In this document: piece by piece, positions 1-8,250 of the stretch
Layout of the letters: every line of letters begins with the position of its first letter
Position numbering within the stretch: position 1 is the first letter of the stretch
Source of the DNA: Clostridia bacterium
GTDB taxonomy: Bacteria; Bacillota; Clostridia; Monoglobales; Monoglobaceae
Reading direction: 5' to 3'
NCBI GenBank assembly: GCA_017503225.1
Contig: JAFVTM010000012.1
Coordinates: 1 to 35,308 of the forward strand
Length of the DNA: 35,308 bases
Made by a program: the position numbers and the translations under genes
The notes under the pieces: model-generated
Database searches by the model: none
What the model was told of the DNA's origin: nothing
The model's input: the letters and a program-made list of their open reading frames with translations, nothing else

Positions 1-2
1 AT

Positions 3-344
3 CTGGACAAAGAGCCTTTTTCGGCGGCACTTATTATGTGCGGAGAGGATACACTTGAAACTGAATATACAGACGGTGGGCAAATAAGACACGCGAAGTT
101 TATTTTGGCAATCAGGCAGGAATACAGCGGAGCAAATTCTCAGAATTTCCTGGCAGCAAAAGGGTGCGGGGAAATAGAGAAGTGGATAAAGGCTCAAGAC
201 GACAGAAGAAATCTTCCGCAGCTTGAGAGCCCAAGGCGTGTACTTTCTGTATCGGTTGAAAAGGGTTTTGAAATAACTCAAACAGGAAGCGTTGATGCAA
301 GGTTTGAAGCAGAAATAAAAGTGGTTTATTTTATGGAAAAATAA
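3..344 (+). CDS. phage tail completion / minor capsid-type protein, 5' end cut by window
   Basis: The reading frame is open to the left window edge, so the beginning is missing; at least 113 residues are visible. It sits directly before the major tail protein gene, the usual position of the tail-terminator or head-tail joining protein in Firmicutes siphophages. The visible part has alternating strands and helices and ends in a strand-rich stretch (EAEIKVVYFMEK), as in small tail-terminator proteins. An internal ATG at 36 exists but has no good ribosome site and the frame continues upstream, so it is unlikely to be the start. The role is inferred mainly from position. Confidence 0.6.
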   Translation: MDKEPFSAALIMCGEDTLETEYTDGGQIRHAKFILAIRQEYSGANSQNFLAAKGCGEIEKWIKAQDDRRNLPQLESPRRVLSVSVEKGFEITQTGSVDARFEAEIKVVYFMEK

Positions 345-350
345 TTTTAT

Positions 351-395
351 GCAGAGGTGCAGAAGGATTGTATAATCTCTGGCCTCTGCTTTTTT
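351..395 (+). terminator. hairpin with T-run between tail-completion and major tail genes
   Basis: GCAGAGG at 351-357 pairs with CCTCTGC at 383-389, with a possible inner AGA/TCT extension, and a run of six T follows at 390-395. This is terminator-like, but the tail operon must continue through it, so it may be a partial terminator or RNA-processing hairpin that sets the level of the major tail protein mRNA. Confidence 0.5.
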
Positions 396-411
396 AAAAG
401 GAGGAATTTTT

Positions 412-894
412 ATGGCAGAAATAATTAAAAGATACAAAAAACTGGCGTTTTATGGCGTTCCGTCGGAGGGCGGCAGTGGCTATACATTTTTCAGAATGAA
501 AGGCTTTGATGAAATTTCAACAGCCAAAAACCCAAAGGAATATTCAAGGCAGTATATTGATGAAGAATTTGAGCAGACAGATGTGGTGGCCTATACTCCG
601 TCAATTTCTTTCGGGTTTGACAGATTCCAGGGTGATGCTGTTCATGATGACATTATATCAATTTTCAACCACGAAAAAGTGGGCGCAGATGCTGTTAGAC
701 CCATTATTATGGTAGACATGGCGGATGACGAAAAAGGTGCGGTAAAACGTGACTTCTCGGTTATTGCCGAAAATGAGGGCAGCGGTATGGATGCCTACAA
801 ATACAGCGGTACTTTCAGAGTGAAAGGCGAAAAGGTGTTTGGAAAAGCAGTAAGCAGTGATGACTGGCAGACTTGTACCTTTGAAGAAATTTAA
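412..894 (+). CDS. phage major tail (tube) protein
   Basis: A 160-residue protein with an AAAAGGAGG ribosome site just before its ATG. Length and position (after the tail-completion gene, before the paired tail-assembly genes and tape measure) fit the tail tube protein that polymerises around the tape measure. The sequence is rich in beta-type segments and contains a stretch near residues 55-75 resembling the loop of other Firmicutes tube proteins (VVAYTPSISFGFDRF). Hairpins lie on both sides of the gene, as expected for a structural protein made in large amounts from its own mRNA segment. Identification rests on size, context and general look. Confidence 0.75.
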   Translation: MAEIIKRYKKLAFYGVPSEGGSGYTFFRMKGFDEISTAKNPKEYSRQYIDEEFEQTDVVAYTPSISFGFDRFQGDAVHDDIISIFNHEKVGADAVRPIIMVDMADDEKGAVKRDFSVIAENEGSGMDAYKYSGTFRVKGEKVFGKAVSSDDWQTCTFEEI

Positions 895-908
895 GACTTG
901 AGAAAAAA

Positions 909-939
909 CTGCCCGTATAAATAGGTTTTGTGCGGGCAG
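909..939. other. intergenic hairpin after major tail gene
   Basis: CTGCCCG at 909-915 pairs with CGGGCAG at 933-939 around a 17-base loop. There is no T-run on the plus strand; the A-run at 903-908 gives a T-run only on the minus strand. For the plus-strand tail mRNA it is therefore probably a stabilising or processing hairpin at the end of the major tail gene. On the minus strand it would be able to stop antisense transcription. Confidence 0.4.
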
Positions 940-970
940 AAAATTCAAAAACAGTGATTTGGAGGTTAAA

Positions 971-1279
971 ATGGTTTTTGAAATATATGGAAATTATGCA
1001 GAAATCAAGGAAAGCAAAAAACTTCTTTCTTTGTGCCGTGAAATAAAAGAATTGGCAGCAAAAGAAATTAGGAACATCTCTGACAGTACTGATGAAAATG
1101 AAATATGTAATAGGGTGAAAAACTTTCTTGAGAAAAGCCTTGAAAAGCTGATAGGGAAAAGAGAAGTGAAGAAAATATTTAAAAATGTTGAAAAGAGCAT
1201 ACCTAAGCTTTCGGGGGCACTTTGTTACGTGATTTCCGAGATAGGCTTGAAACTTGGGGGCACGGAGAGCGGTGAATGA
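971..1279 (+). CDS. phage tail assembly chaperone candidate (first of the pair)
   Basis: A 102-residue, lysine- and glutamate-rich, mainly helical protein. The ATG at 971 is chosen because GGAGG lies at 961-965; the in-frame TTG at 959 overlaps that ribosome site and is not credible. It occupies the place of lambda gpG and its relatives, between the tube protein and the tape measure, and it overlaps the next reading frame. The next gene is Gp15-like, and the run GGGGGCA at 1256-1262 near the 3' end lies where a minus-2 ribosomal shift would fuse the two. The role as chaperone is inferred from this arrangement, not from a recognised domain. Confidence 0.6.
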   Translation: MVFEIYGNYAEIKESKKLLSLCREIKELAAKEIRNISDSTDENEICNRVKNFLEKSLEKLIGKREVKKIFKNVEKSIPKLSGALCYVISEIGLKLGGTESGE

Positions 1280-1280
1280 A

Positions 1281-1844
1281 ATGAAAACTGGACTTTTAAA
1301 TCTTGCTGAAAAAGTGGAAATAGACGGAATGGAATATCCAATAAATACTGATTTTTCGGTCTGGATTGAGATTGAGCAGATTTTTTTGTTAAAGGAAGAC
1401 AGTAAAAAAGATGCTGCTAAAATTCTAGCACTTGCATATCCCCATCTTCCTCACAACCCTGTGGCTGCCTTTGAAAAGGTGCTCTGGTTTTATTCCGGTG
1501 GCGTGGATGCGGAAAAGACGGAAAGAAGATGTTTTGGCGCGCCTCTTTATGACCTCAAAAGAGACTTTAAGTTTTTGTGGGCAGATTTTTTGGGGAAGTT
1601 TGGGATAGACCTTTTGAAAACCGATATGCATTGGTGGCAGTTCCGGCTTCTTATTTCGGCACTGGATGATGGGTGCAAATTTTCAAAAGTTGTGGGATAC
1701 AGGTCCTTGGATACTTCAAAAATCAAGAATAAGGAGCTTAAAGCTTTCTATGAAAAAATGAAAAAGCAATACAAACTTCCGAATATGCGGACAGATGAAG
1801 AGCGGGAAGAAGAACTTGCTGACAGCCTTTCGGGAGCGTTTTGA
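1281..1844 (+). CDS. phage Gp15-like protein (tail assembly, second of the pair)
   Basis: The 187-residue protein opens with a segment typical of the bacteriophage Gp15 family, in which a short strand pair (KVEIDGMEYPINTDFSVWIEIE) is followed by helices and an ILWFY-like segment (here KVLWFYSGG). The family is always found just before the tape measure gene, as here. The ATG at 1281 follows GGAGAG at 1264-1269 and the stop of the upstream gene lies just before it, so independent initiation is possible. The frame is open back to 1233, overlapping the previous gene, so it could also be read as the tail of a shifted fusion of about 291 residues. Confidence 0.75.
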   Translation: MKTGLLNLAEKVEIDGMEYPINTDFSVWIEIEQIFLLKEDSKKDAAKILALAYPHLPHNPVAAFEKVLWFYSGGVDAEKTERRCFGAPLYDLKRDFKFLWADFLGKFGIDLLKTDMHWWQFRLLISALDDGCKFSKVVGYRSLDTSKIKNKELKAFYEKMKKQYKLPNMRTDEEREEELADSLSGAF

Positions 1845-1893
1845 AACCGTCAATCACTGTTTTTGGAAAAACAACTGATAAGGAAGGATTTAT

Positions 1894-3102
1894 ATGTCAT
1901 TTGATTTTCAAAAATATATGGACAGCCTCAAAAACGAGGCTGGCAAAAATGATATCGGCAAAATGATAGCCTCAGGTATTGGTGTAGGGCTCAGTCAAAA
2001 TTCTTATCTTGCTGTGACTGCTCTCGAGAATGTTTATGTGGAGCTTGAAACTGTTACAAAAAACGCTGCAAAAAACGCAGAAAAGCTTGCGAAAAAACGT
2101 CAGGAAAGGGAGCTTGCCAATCTCAAAAATTCACTTAAGCTTGAACTTATCAGCGAGCAGGAATATTATGAAAAGTTAAAAAAATACCGGGATGAAAATT
2201 TGAGAGAAGGTACTGACAGCTGGTACAAATATACCGAAGAAATAATAAGCTACAACAAGCGTCTTATGGACGAAACCGCAGAGCAACAGCTTGAAATGCT
2301 TGAAAAGGTTCACTCACTCCAGAAAGACCTTGAAGAAAACCTCAAAGCTGATGACGGACCGTGGTTTTCGTCTCTTAAGGTTCTTCTTAAAAATGTGAAT
2401 TCTGACGGAAGCAGTCAAGGATTTGTGTGGAACAAGCTGTCGGATTTCGAAAAGGAGATTGACCTTTTAGGGCGTTATCGTAATGCGATTTTGGCACTTA
2501 AAAATCTTGGGGATATTCCTGACGGGATATTTTCTGAAATTGCCAAAATGGATGTTAGTGAAGCAATTTCTGCGGCGGGGGTCATACTTTCTGCATCCGA
2601 AGAGACGCGTAAGAGTTTTATAAAAGGGTACCTGACCCGAAACACTTTGGCGGCAAGTATTGCCCAGGAACTCAATGGAGTTTTAAACAAAGAGGCGCTT
2701 CGTGAGGCGGGGATTGTCAGCGTTGATGATTTTGACAAAGGTTATGTCAGTGTTGATAAAAAGCAGGAAAATGTATTTATAAAGACTCTGGAAGAAAATT
2801 TTGATGTGGTGCCTGAAAGATATTATCAGCTTGGGATTGATTCGGGTGAAGCATTTGGAAACGGACTCAAAACAGAAATTTCAAATGTAATGCTTGAAAT
2901 GCGGTCGCTGATGCTTTCACAAATGGCTGAAATCGTGGTGGATATGCAGAAAATGACGGATGGAGTGCCCGGCGTATTGACGGAGAATACAACTTACAAA
3001 ACCACTTATAACTTCAATGCGTCAAAGGATACCACTACACAACAACTTAATGCGGCGAGAAATGCTGCGACCCTTGACAGGTTGAGAGGAGGGAACAACT
3101 GA
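1894..3102 (+). CDS. tape measure protein candidate, unusually short
   Basis: The 402-residue protein lies between Gp15 and Dit, the tape measure position. Residues 55-150 are strongly helical and charged, suitable for coiled coil. The end (YYQLGIDSGEAFGNGLKTEI and an NFNASKDTTTQQLNAARNAATLDRLRGG-type tail) resembles the C-terminus of larger Firmicutes tape measures. It is short: most siphophage tape measures have 600 or more residues, and no clear hydrophobic membrane segment is seen. It may be a complete tape measure for a short tail or a shrunken descendant. A GGAAGG site precedes the ATG. Confidence 0.6.
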   Translation: MSFDFQKYMDSLKNEAGKNDIGKMIASGIGVGLSQNSYLAVTALENVYVELETVTKNAAKNAEKLAKKRQERELANLKNSLKLELISEQEYYEKLKKYRDENLREGTDSWYKYTEEIISYNKRLMDETAEQQLEMLEKVHSLQKDLEENLKADDGPWFSSLKVLLKNVNSDGSSQGFVWNKLSDFEKEIDLLGRYRNAILALKNLGDIPDGIFSEIAKMDVSEAISAAGVILSASEETRKSFIKGYLTRNTLAASIAQELNGVLNKEALREAGIVSVDDFDKGYVSVDKKQENVFIKTLEENFDVVPERYYQLGIDSGEAFGNGLKTEISNVMLEMRSLMLSQMAEIVVDMQKMTDGVPGVLTENTTYKTTYNFNASKDTTTQQLNAARNAATLDRLRGGNN

Positions 3103-3104
3103 TT

Positions 3105-3959
3105 ATGATTACGCTTATATACAAAAATGAACTCGGAGAGGTGGTTATGAGAGGCGGGGGAAATGATTTGCCTTTCAAGATAACTGCCATAGAAGGTCTG
3201 GGACTTGTTTCACGAGAATATAATGCAGCGGTGTATTCAGGCTATGACGGACAGGAGACCTTAGGCTCAAGGGCCGCGGCACGGAGCATAACCCTTGCAC
3301 TTGAGGTTATAGGAAAGGATGCAGCTCAGGAGGTACACAGTGCTTTGGATGTATTCAGCCAAAGCGGAATGCTGTATATAAAAAGTGAGGAATTGGATAG
3401 ACGCATATATTGCAACCAGATTCAGCTTCCAGATGTAACGCGTGTGCTTCGCGGAAAAATTGCAACATTTTCAGTTCAGTTTGTGTGCGATAATCCTTTT
3501 TTTGAGGATATTGATGACACAGTAGTAGCTCTCTATAAAAGAACAAAGCGGCTTGAGACTCCCTTTTCACTTCCTGCGGTATTTGGTGAGATTGTTCTCG
3601 GCGGCAACATCGAGATTAAAGGTGGGGTTTCGGTTGAACCGGTTATAAGTATATATTATCCAACGGCCCTTGAAGAAGTTGAAAGTATCATCCTGACAAA
3701 CGAAACTACGGGGAAAAGAGTACAGCTTGACTATGCACCAAAAGGTGAAGAATCAGTGACGGTGGATATAAAAAACCGGAAAATTGTCAGCAGCACAAAT
3801 GGAAATATCATAAATTATCTTTCAAAAGACACCTTTTTGGGAGATTTTGTGCTTGAGAGAGGCGTGAATTTAATTTCGTTGTCTGTTGGTGACTTAACAC
3901 CGGATTTTACTGTGGAATGCAGATACAACAATCTGTATAATGAGGCGGTGATAGTGTGA
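3105..3959 (+). CDS. distal tail protein (Dit), phage tail family
   Basis: The 284-residue protein has the features of the siphophage Dit/phage tail family: a beta-rich N-terminal half with a characteristic block (LGSRAAARSITLALEVIG, residues about 52-69) and a segment ending in FSVQFVCDNPFFED, followed by a second beta domain. Dit forms the ring at the tail tip joining tube to baseplate. The gene comes directly after the tape measure candidate and before the Gp37-like gene, as in many Firmicutes phages. The ATG follows GGAGGG by about ten bases. The stop overlaps the GTG start of the next gene (GTGA), indicating translational coupling. Confidence 0.85.
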   Translation: MITLIYKNELGEVVMRGGGNDLPFKITAIEGLGLVSREYNAAVYSGYDGQETLGSRAAARSITLALEVIGKDAAQEVHSALDVFSQSGMLYIKSEELDRRIYCNQIQLPDVTRVLRGKIATFSVQFVCDNPFFEDIDDTVVALYKRTKRLETPFSLPAVFGEIVLGGNIEIKGGVSVEPVISIYYPTALEEVESIILTNETTGKRVQLDYAPKGEESVTVDIKNRKIVSSTNGNIINYLSKDTFLGDFVLERGVNLISLSVGDLTPDFTVECRYNNLYNEAVIV

Positions 3960-5116
3960 GGGATGTGTTTTTTTATGACTTTGATTTTAATCTGCTTGCG
4001 GACTTTTCAAAAGTTGTATCTTTCAATATAGAAAAAAAGTATTGTGGATACGGAACTTTTGAGGTGCATTTTCCACTTTCGGAAACAGAGGTCATATCTT
4101 TGCTTGAAAATAATCCGTATTTGTTCGTGGTTGCAGGTGAAAATTCGGCAATAGTTACCGGTTGGAGAATAGATGAGGATATAGCTGTCTTTGGAAGGAC
4201 CCCCGAATGGCTTTTGACCAAAAGGGGAATAAGGGAATTTTCCAACTCGGGTATAACGGCGGAGGAAATTGCAAGATATGCCGTAAGTTCTTCTGCAGAA
4301 GACTTTGTGGAACTGGGTGAATTCAAAGGCTTGGGTGAAATTTTGAGTTATTCTACCGACAGAGTAAGAGTTCTTTATGATGTGGTCTGCGAGGTCCTTG
4401 AAAAACAGGCTTTGGGATTTATGGTTGTTCCGGACATCGGCTTAAAGAAATTTATCTTTTCGGTATATAATGGGAACGAATCCCTGTGCATGATTTCACC
4501 ATCAAACAGAACGGCTTTTGATATGAAATATACAGTAGAAAAGCAGGATATGGTAACAAACTCCGGATGGTATGAGAGAAAGTTCACTGATATGGGTGGT
4601 TGGGATGCCTATAACAACTCCCCCGGACTTTCTGATAATAACCCCATGAATGCATACACATATTACAAAATAACGTCGGATACATATTATCAAAGCGGCG
4701 GGAAATATTACAACGTAAAACAATTTGGCTTGAACTGTATAAAGGATTATTATTTGTATTCTGACACCCCAAGTGGCAAGTGGAGAATTACAGATAAAAA
4801 GCCTGATACAATTTGGGTATATCTTGGAAATCCGGTGGAAAAGGGTGCTAAAAAATGGGATGCGGTGCTTTCGGGGATAAAAACAGAGGAAGAAGCTCTT
4901 GCTGAAATATCTGGGCTGAAAAGAAGAGCCGAAACAGAGGGTGAAGCAAAGGATGTGGAATATGGAAAAGACTATGTTCTTGGTGACATTGTAAGAGTGC
5001 AGACAGAATTTGGTGATTTTAAAAAGGCTGAAAGAAAGCGGGTTTCTTTGGTCAATATTTACTATGATATTGATAAATCAGGAGTTGCCCCTGTTCTCAG
5101 CAGTTTGGAGGAATGA
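3956..5116 (+). CDS. Gp37-like tail protein (ReqiPepy6 Gp37 type), tail-tip/baseplate hub
   Basis: The 386-residue protein starts like ReqiPepy6 Gp37-type siphovirus tail proteins, with an FDFNLLADFSKVVSFNIEKK opening followed by a cue such as GYGTFEVHFPLSE, and ends with a beta domain (YGKDYVLGDIVRVQTEFGDF). This family takes the tail-associated position after Dit. Residues 185-280 hold a less typical insert rich in Tyr, Asn and Gly, possibly a small embedded beta domain. The start is GTG at 3956, coupled to the Dit stop by a four-base overlap. A lytic activity is not evident. Confidence 0.8.
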   Translation: MRDVFFYDFDFNLLADFSKVVSFNIEKKYCGYGTFEVHFPLSETEVISLLENNPYLFVVAGENSAIVTGWRIDEDIAVFGRTPEWLLTKRGIREFSNSGITAEEIARYAVSSSAEDFVELGEFKGLGEILSYSTDRVRVLYDVVCEVLEKQALGFMVVPDIGLKKFIFSVYNGNESLCMISPSNRTAFDMKYTVEKQDMVTNSGWYERKFTDMGGWDAYNNSPGLSDNNPMNAYTYYKITSDTYYQSGGKYYNVKQFGLNCIKDYYLYSDTPSGKWRITDKKPDTIWVYLGNPVEKGAKKWDAVLSGIKTEEEALAEISGLKRRAETEGEAKDVEYGKDYVLGDIVRVQTEFGDFKKAERKRVSLVNIYYDIDKSGVAPVLSSLEE

Positions 5117-5118
5117 TA

Positions 5119-6000
5119 ATGGGAATAAGTTATAGCTTTATTGATAACAGTATATACGGACCTGATGATATAAACGATATTACAAAAAGCCTGACGGGTG
5201 CGGGTATTGCACCTTTTATTTCAAAGGATAGCTACAATGTTTCTGACCTGAATGAAATGACATCAGCACTTGTGGGGTCAGGTGTGCAGCTTGGCGGTTG
5301 CCTTTGCAGCATAGAAAACGCGGGAACCGCCGATATGATTGCAACGGTTGCGCAAGGGATTGTGTTTTTTGAAAGCGGAGTGAGGCTTACGGTTGATGAA
5401 AATGGATATGTGTTGCCCATAACACCTAATACGGCAGGGCACATCTATGCACATTACAGTCCGTCACTTCAAAAAGCAGATATTATTTTCGGTATGGAAC
5501 TGCCTGCAGATGGAGAGAGTGTGCCTCTTGCCGAAGTTTTGGCAGACGGAAGGCTTTTGGATAAAAGAATATTTGCACAGTCAAAGGTGGCGACCTTTGG
5601 TAAAAATATATCTCTTTCGGTTCCTTTTGTAAGCATAGACCCTGTGCTGATACGCACGGTAGGGGATGGCAAATATTATAAGGTTGCAAGCGTGCAGGGA
5701 GTTGATTTGAGCAAATTTAATTATGCGGTTGTGACTGTAGACGCTGAACCGACCCCTGAAAGTTTGCGGATAACCACATTTTATGACATTGTCAGAAATC
5801 AGGGAATTTTTTCGATTATAGATAACGACTCTGCATTTGCAGGAGGTAGTCTTGGTACAGTTGTGAATTACAGCATGACAAGACTCGTTGAGGTTTGTGA
5901 CAATGAACTTTGTATTGTTGCGAGGTGCAGCACAACGAACAATGGCGAAAAATATCTTTCTATGTTTAAGAACCACGCATATTTTGCTATGCTTATGTAA
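5119..6000 (+). CDS. phage baseplate/tail protein of unknown function
   Basis: A 293-residue protein with no family recognised with certainty. The ATG at 5119 is preferred over the one at 5113, because TTGGAGG at 5105-5111 is only one base from the latter but seven from the former. Residues 60-130 are beta-rich (VAQGIVFFESGVRLTVDENGYVL, then a HIYAHYSPSLQKADIIF segment), like the small beta-sandwich modules of tail tip and baseplate proteins, and the C-terminal half is a second beta domain. It lies between the Gp37-like gene and two fibre-like genes, so a structural role at the tail tip is likely. Confidence 0.6.
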   Translation: MGISYSFIDNSIYGPDDINDITKSLTGAGIAPFISKDSYNVSDLNEMTSALVGSGVQLGGCLCSIENAGTADMIATVAQGIVFFESGVRLTVDENGYVLPITPNTAGHIYAHYSPSLQKADIIFGMELPADGESVPLAEVLADGRLLDKRIFAQSKVATFGKNISLSVPFVSIDPVLIRTVGDGKYYKVASVQGVDLSKFNYAVVTVDAEPTPESLRITTFYDIVRNQGIFSIIDNDSAFAGGSLGTVVNYSMTRLVEVCDNELCIVARCSTTNNGEKYLSMFKNHAYFAMLM

Positions 6001-6012
6001 AGGAGGGATTTG

Positions 6013-6939
6013 ATGATTTCTTTTGATATAAAAAATCAGATAATAGAACGAACCGACCATTTTAAGGTAGTTGCAGACAGCCGAGATTACCTGACTGCTA
6101 AGTTTTCCTTTACTGAGGAGTGGAATGGTGATATTACCGCAATATTTGGTAGCGGAACGGAATTTTATAACGTAATTCTTTCTGATAATGCGTGCACTAT
6201 ACCATGGGAGGTTATAAAAGCACCGTTTTTCACTGTGTCGGCGGTGTGCGGTGACAGGATAACTACAAACAATGTCATGGTTGATGTGGAAAAATCAGGG
6301 TACAGAGAGGGTGAAACACCAAAGCCTCCGACCCCTGACGTATATAGCCAGATATTGTCAAGCACAAAAGCCCCATATATAGGTGAAAACGGCAATTGGT
6401 TTGAATGGGACAATAACGAAAAAGCTTTTGTTGACACAGGGGTTAAGGCAGAGGGATATACTCCACAAAAAGGCACGGATTATTGGACTGAAGAAGATAA
6501 GGAAGAAATCAAGCGCGAGACAGGACCGCTTATTGTGACTGTAACAGGAAACGGTAGTATAGGACTTGGTTTAAGCGTGTCTTTTGAAGAGTTGCGAGAT
6601 GTTGTAGATAGCGGTCAAGAGGTGATACTCAAACATAATAATGAGTATTATTGTTTATCGTACAATTCGAGTAGTAATATAGCTTTTTCATCCGTATACA
6701 GTGAAAATGTTAAAACAATAGATGTTAGATATGATGTGAGGGATGTATGGTATTTTCCGTATTCGTTTGAGCTGAGTAGCAACAAGTCCACGAGCATGCT
6801 TGGTTACGTGAGTAATTATAATTATCCAACAACGCAAGCTGTTGCTGATTACGTTAATGCTAAAACGGGCGACATAGGAACCGCACTTGACAACATCATA
6901 GCTATTCAAAATTCTTTGATAGGCGGTGATGGTGTATGA
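6013..6939 (+). CDS. baseplate/tail fibre protein with BppU-like N-terminus
   Basis: A 308-residue modular protein. Residues 1-95 form a beta-type domain like the N-terminal attachment domain of phage baseplate upper proteins. Residues 110-160 are a linker common in gut Firmicutes phages (PYIGENGNWFEWDNN, then GYTPQKGTDYWTEEDKEE). Residues 165-280 are a Ser- and Tyr-rich beta region, a candidate host-contact domain, and the last 25 residues form a helix (ALDNIIAIQNSLIG) typical of the ends of such proteins. ATG at 6013 follows AGGAGG at 6001-6006. Its stop overlaps the next start (ATGA). Confidence 0.7.
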   Translation: MISFDIKNQIIERTDHFKVVADSRDYLTAKFSFTEEWNGDITAIFGSGTEFYNVILSDNACTIPWEVIKAPFFTVSAVCGDRITTNNVMVDVEKSGYREGETPKPPTPDVYSQILSSTKAPYIGENGNWFEWDNNEKAFVDTGVKAEGYTPQKGTDYWTEEDKEEIKRETGPLIVTVTGNGSIGLGLSVSFEELRDVVDSGQEVILKHNNEYYCLSYNSSSNIAFSSVYSENVKTIDVRYDVRDVWYFPYSFELSSNKSTSMLGYVSNYNYPTTQAVADYVNAKTGDIGTALDNIIAIQNSLIGGDGV

Positions 6940-7619
6940 GTATAGCAGAAAAACTCACAACCATAGCAGAAAATGAGCAAAAGGTTTATGAAGCAGGAAA
7001 GAAATCGCAGTATGATGAGTTTTGGGATAGCTTTCAGGACAATGGAAACAGAACCATATATGCGAGAGCCTTTCAATATAATTGGAATGACATAAATTTT
7101 AAGCCTAAATACGATATGAACATAACGGGCTCATTGTCTACGTCATTTGCTTATAATGATATTACTGACCTTGCATCACGTTTGGAAGAGTGCAATGTAA
7201 AGCTTGATACCACAAATGCAACCAGCTTTTCAGAATTTGTATATTTGTCCGGTATTACACGGTTACCTGAATTGGTTACATATGGCGCAACAGGCTTCTC
7301 AAGAGCATTCACAAGTGGCAATCTTATAACTATGGATAACTTGGTGCTAAAAGAAGATGGAAGTCAATCTTTTACAAATACTTTTCAAAGCTGCACCAAA
7401 CTTACGAATATAAAAATAACGGGGAAAATAGGGAATGACGTTAGCTTTTCCAATTCTCCAAACCTTACCTATGACAGTCTTATGAGCATCATAAATGCAT
7501 TAAAAGACTATAAGGATACAGGCGAAACAAGGACTTTGACACTCCACGCAGATGCAAAGGGAAGATTAAGCGAAAGCGACATAGCAATAGCAACGCAGAA
7601 AGGATGGACAGTGGCGTAA
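6936..7619 (+). CDS. phage tail protein with leucine-rich-repeat-like (BspA type) domain
   Basis: A 227-residue protein. The first 25 residues (MSIAEKLTTIAENEQKVYEAG) are a helical opening widely seen in tail or fibre proteins of gut Firmicutes phages. The rest shows irregular repeats of the type N-x-T-S-F-S-x-x-F, LPELVTYG, SFTNTFQSCTKLTNIKITG, reminiscent of BspA-type leucine-rich repeats used for surface binding. The ending (LTLHADAKGRLSESDIAIATQKGWTV) is the usual cap of these repeat proteins. It probably contributes to host recognition. It is coupled to its neighbours by a four-base overlap at the start and by TAATG at the end. Confidence 0.65.
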   Translation: MSIAEKLTTIAENEQKVYEAGKKSQYDEFWDSFQDNGNRTIYARAFQYNWNDINFKPKYDMNITGSLSTSFAYNDITDLASRLEECNVKLDTTNATSFSEFVYLSGITRLPELVTYGATGFSRAFTSGNLITMDNLVLKEDGSQSFTNTFQSCTKLTNIKITGKIGNDVSFSNSPNLTYDSLMSIINALKDYKDTGETRTLTLHADAKGRLSESDIAIATQKGWTVA

Positions 7620-7804
7620 TGGAAAAAACAAAGATTGAACTTATAAAAATCACGGCATCAGAGGGTATGGTACTTACCAATGGAGATACTTACAGCAAGA
7701 AGGTTTATCTCGGGGTAAACGACAGTGTAGACAACTGGCACGAAATCACAGATGCCGAATATGAAGAAATAATGAAAGAAGAGGAAGAAAAGGAAGAAAC
7801 ATAA
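7619..7804 (+). CDS. small phage tail-accessory protein (61 aa)
   Basis: A short acidic-tailed protein (MEKTKIELIKITASEGMVLTNG, ending EEEEKEET). The ATG at 7619 overlaps the stop of the fibre gene (TAATG) and is preferred over the ATG at 7604, which lies inside that gene; the distance from the best ribosome site (AGAAAGGA at 7597-7604) is long for 7619, so coupling to upstream translation is assumed. Proteins of this size and composition are common between the fibre and holin genes of gut Firmicutes phages. Their function is unknown. The stop overlaps the start of the holin gene. Confidence 0.55.
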   Translation: MEKTKIELIKITASEGMVLTNGDTYSKKVYLGVNDSVDNWHEITDAEYEEIMKEEEEKEET

Positions 7805-8250
7805 TGAACATTCAGACAGCAAAAGTATATCTTTGTACTGCCTTGGGAGTGGCGGGGAGCTTTGTGACACAGCTTTTTGGTGGTTGGACTGAGGATATGA
7901 TAACCCTTGTGATTTTTATGGCTGTTGACTTTGTGATGGGTCTTGTTGTTGCAGGAGTTTTTCACAAGAGCAACAAATCGGACACAGGTGCGCTCAATAG
8001 CCGTGCAGGTTGGAAAGGACTCTCTAAAAAAGGTGTTACATTGCTTTTTATACTTGTGGCACACAGACTTGACGGACTTCTTGACACAAATTACATAAGG
8101 ACCACTGCGATAATTGGTTTCATCATAAATGAGGCAATTTCCATAATCGAAAATGCAGGGCTTATGGGAGTGCCGTTCCCCGAAGTTATCACAAAAGCCA
8201 TTGATATGCTGAAATCAAAGGGGGAAGAAGACGATAATGAAAATCGTTGA
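7804..8250 (+). CDS. phage holin (phage_holin_4 / TcdE-like family)
   Basis: A 148-residue membrane protein with hydrophobic segments at about residues 8-24, 32-52, 76-90 and 98-116, matching the multi-pass holin family found with Clostridial phage and toxin loci. The pattern WTEDMITLVIFMAVDFVMGL followed by a short hydrophilic loop with a conserved-looking N-S-R-A-G-W-K-G-L-S-K-K-G stretch is characteristic of this family. Holins open the membrane so that the endolysin reaches the wall. The gene overlaps the following amidase gene by 14 bases, a typical lysis cassette. Confidence 0.85.
   Translation: MNIQTAKVYLCTALGVAGSFVTQLFGGWTEDMITLVIFMAVDFVMGLVVAGVFHKSNKSDTGALNSRAGWKGLSKKGVTLLFILVAHRLDGLLDTNYIRTTAIIGFIINEAISIIENAGLMGVPFPEVITKAIDMLKSKGEEDDNENR

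Noticed and set aside
5581-6060. A 159-codon open frame on the minus strand across the phage baseplate genes
   Set aside because: It spans a gene boundary antisense to two supported phage genes and shows no protein-like pattern.
6013-7619. Diversity-generating retroelement acting on the fibre genes
   Set aside because: No reverse transcriptase gene or template repeat was found in the window.
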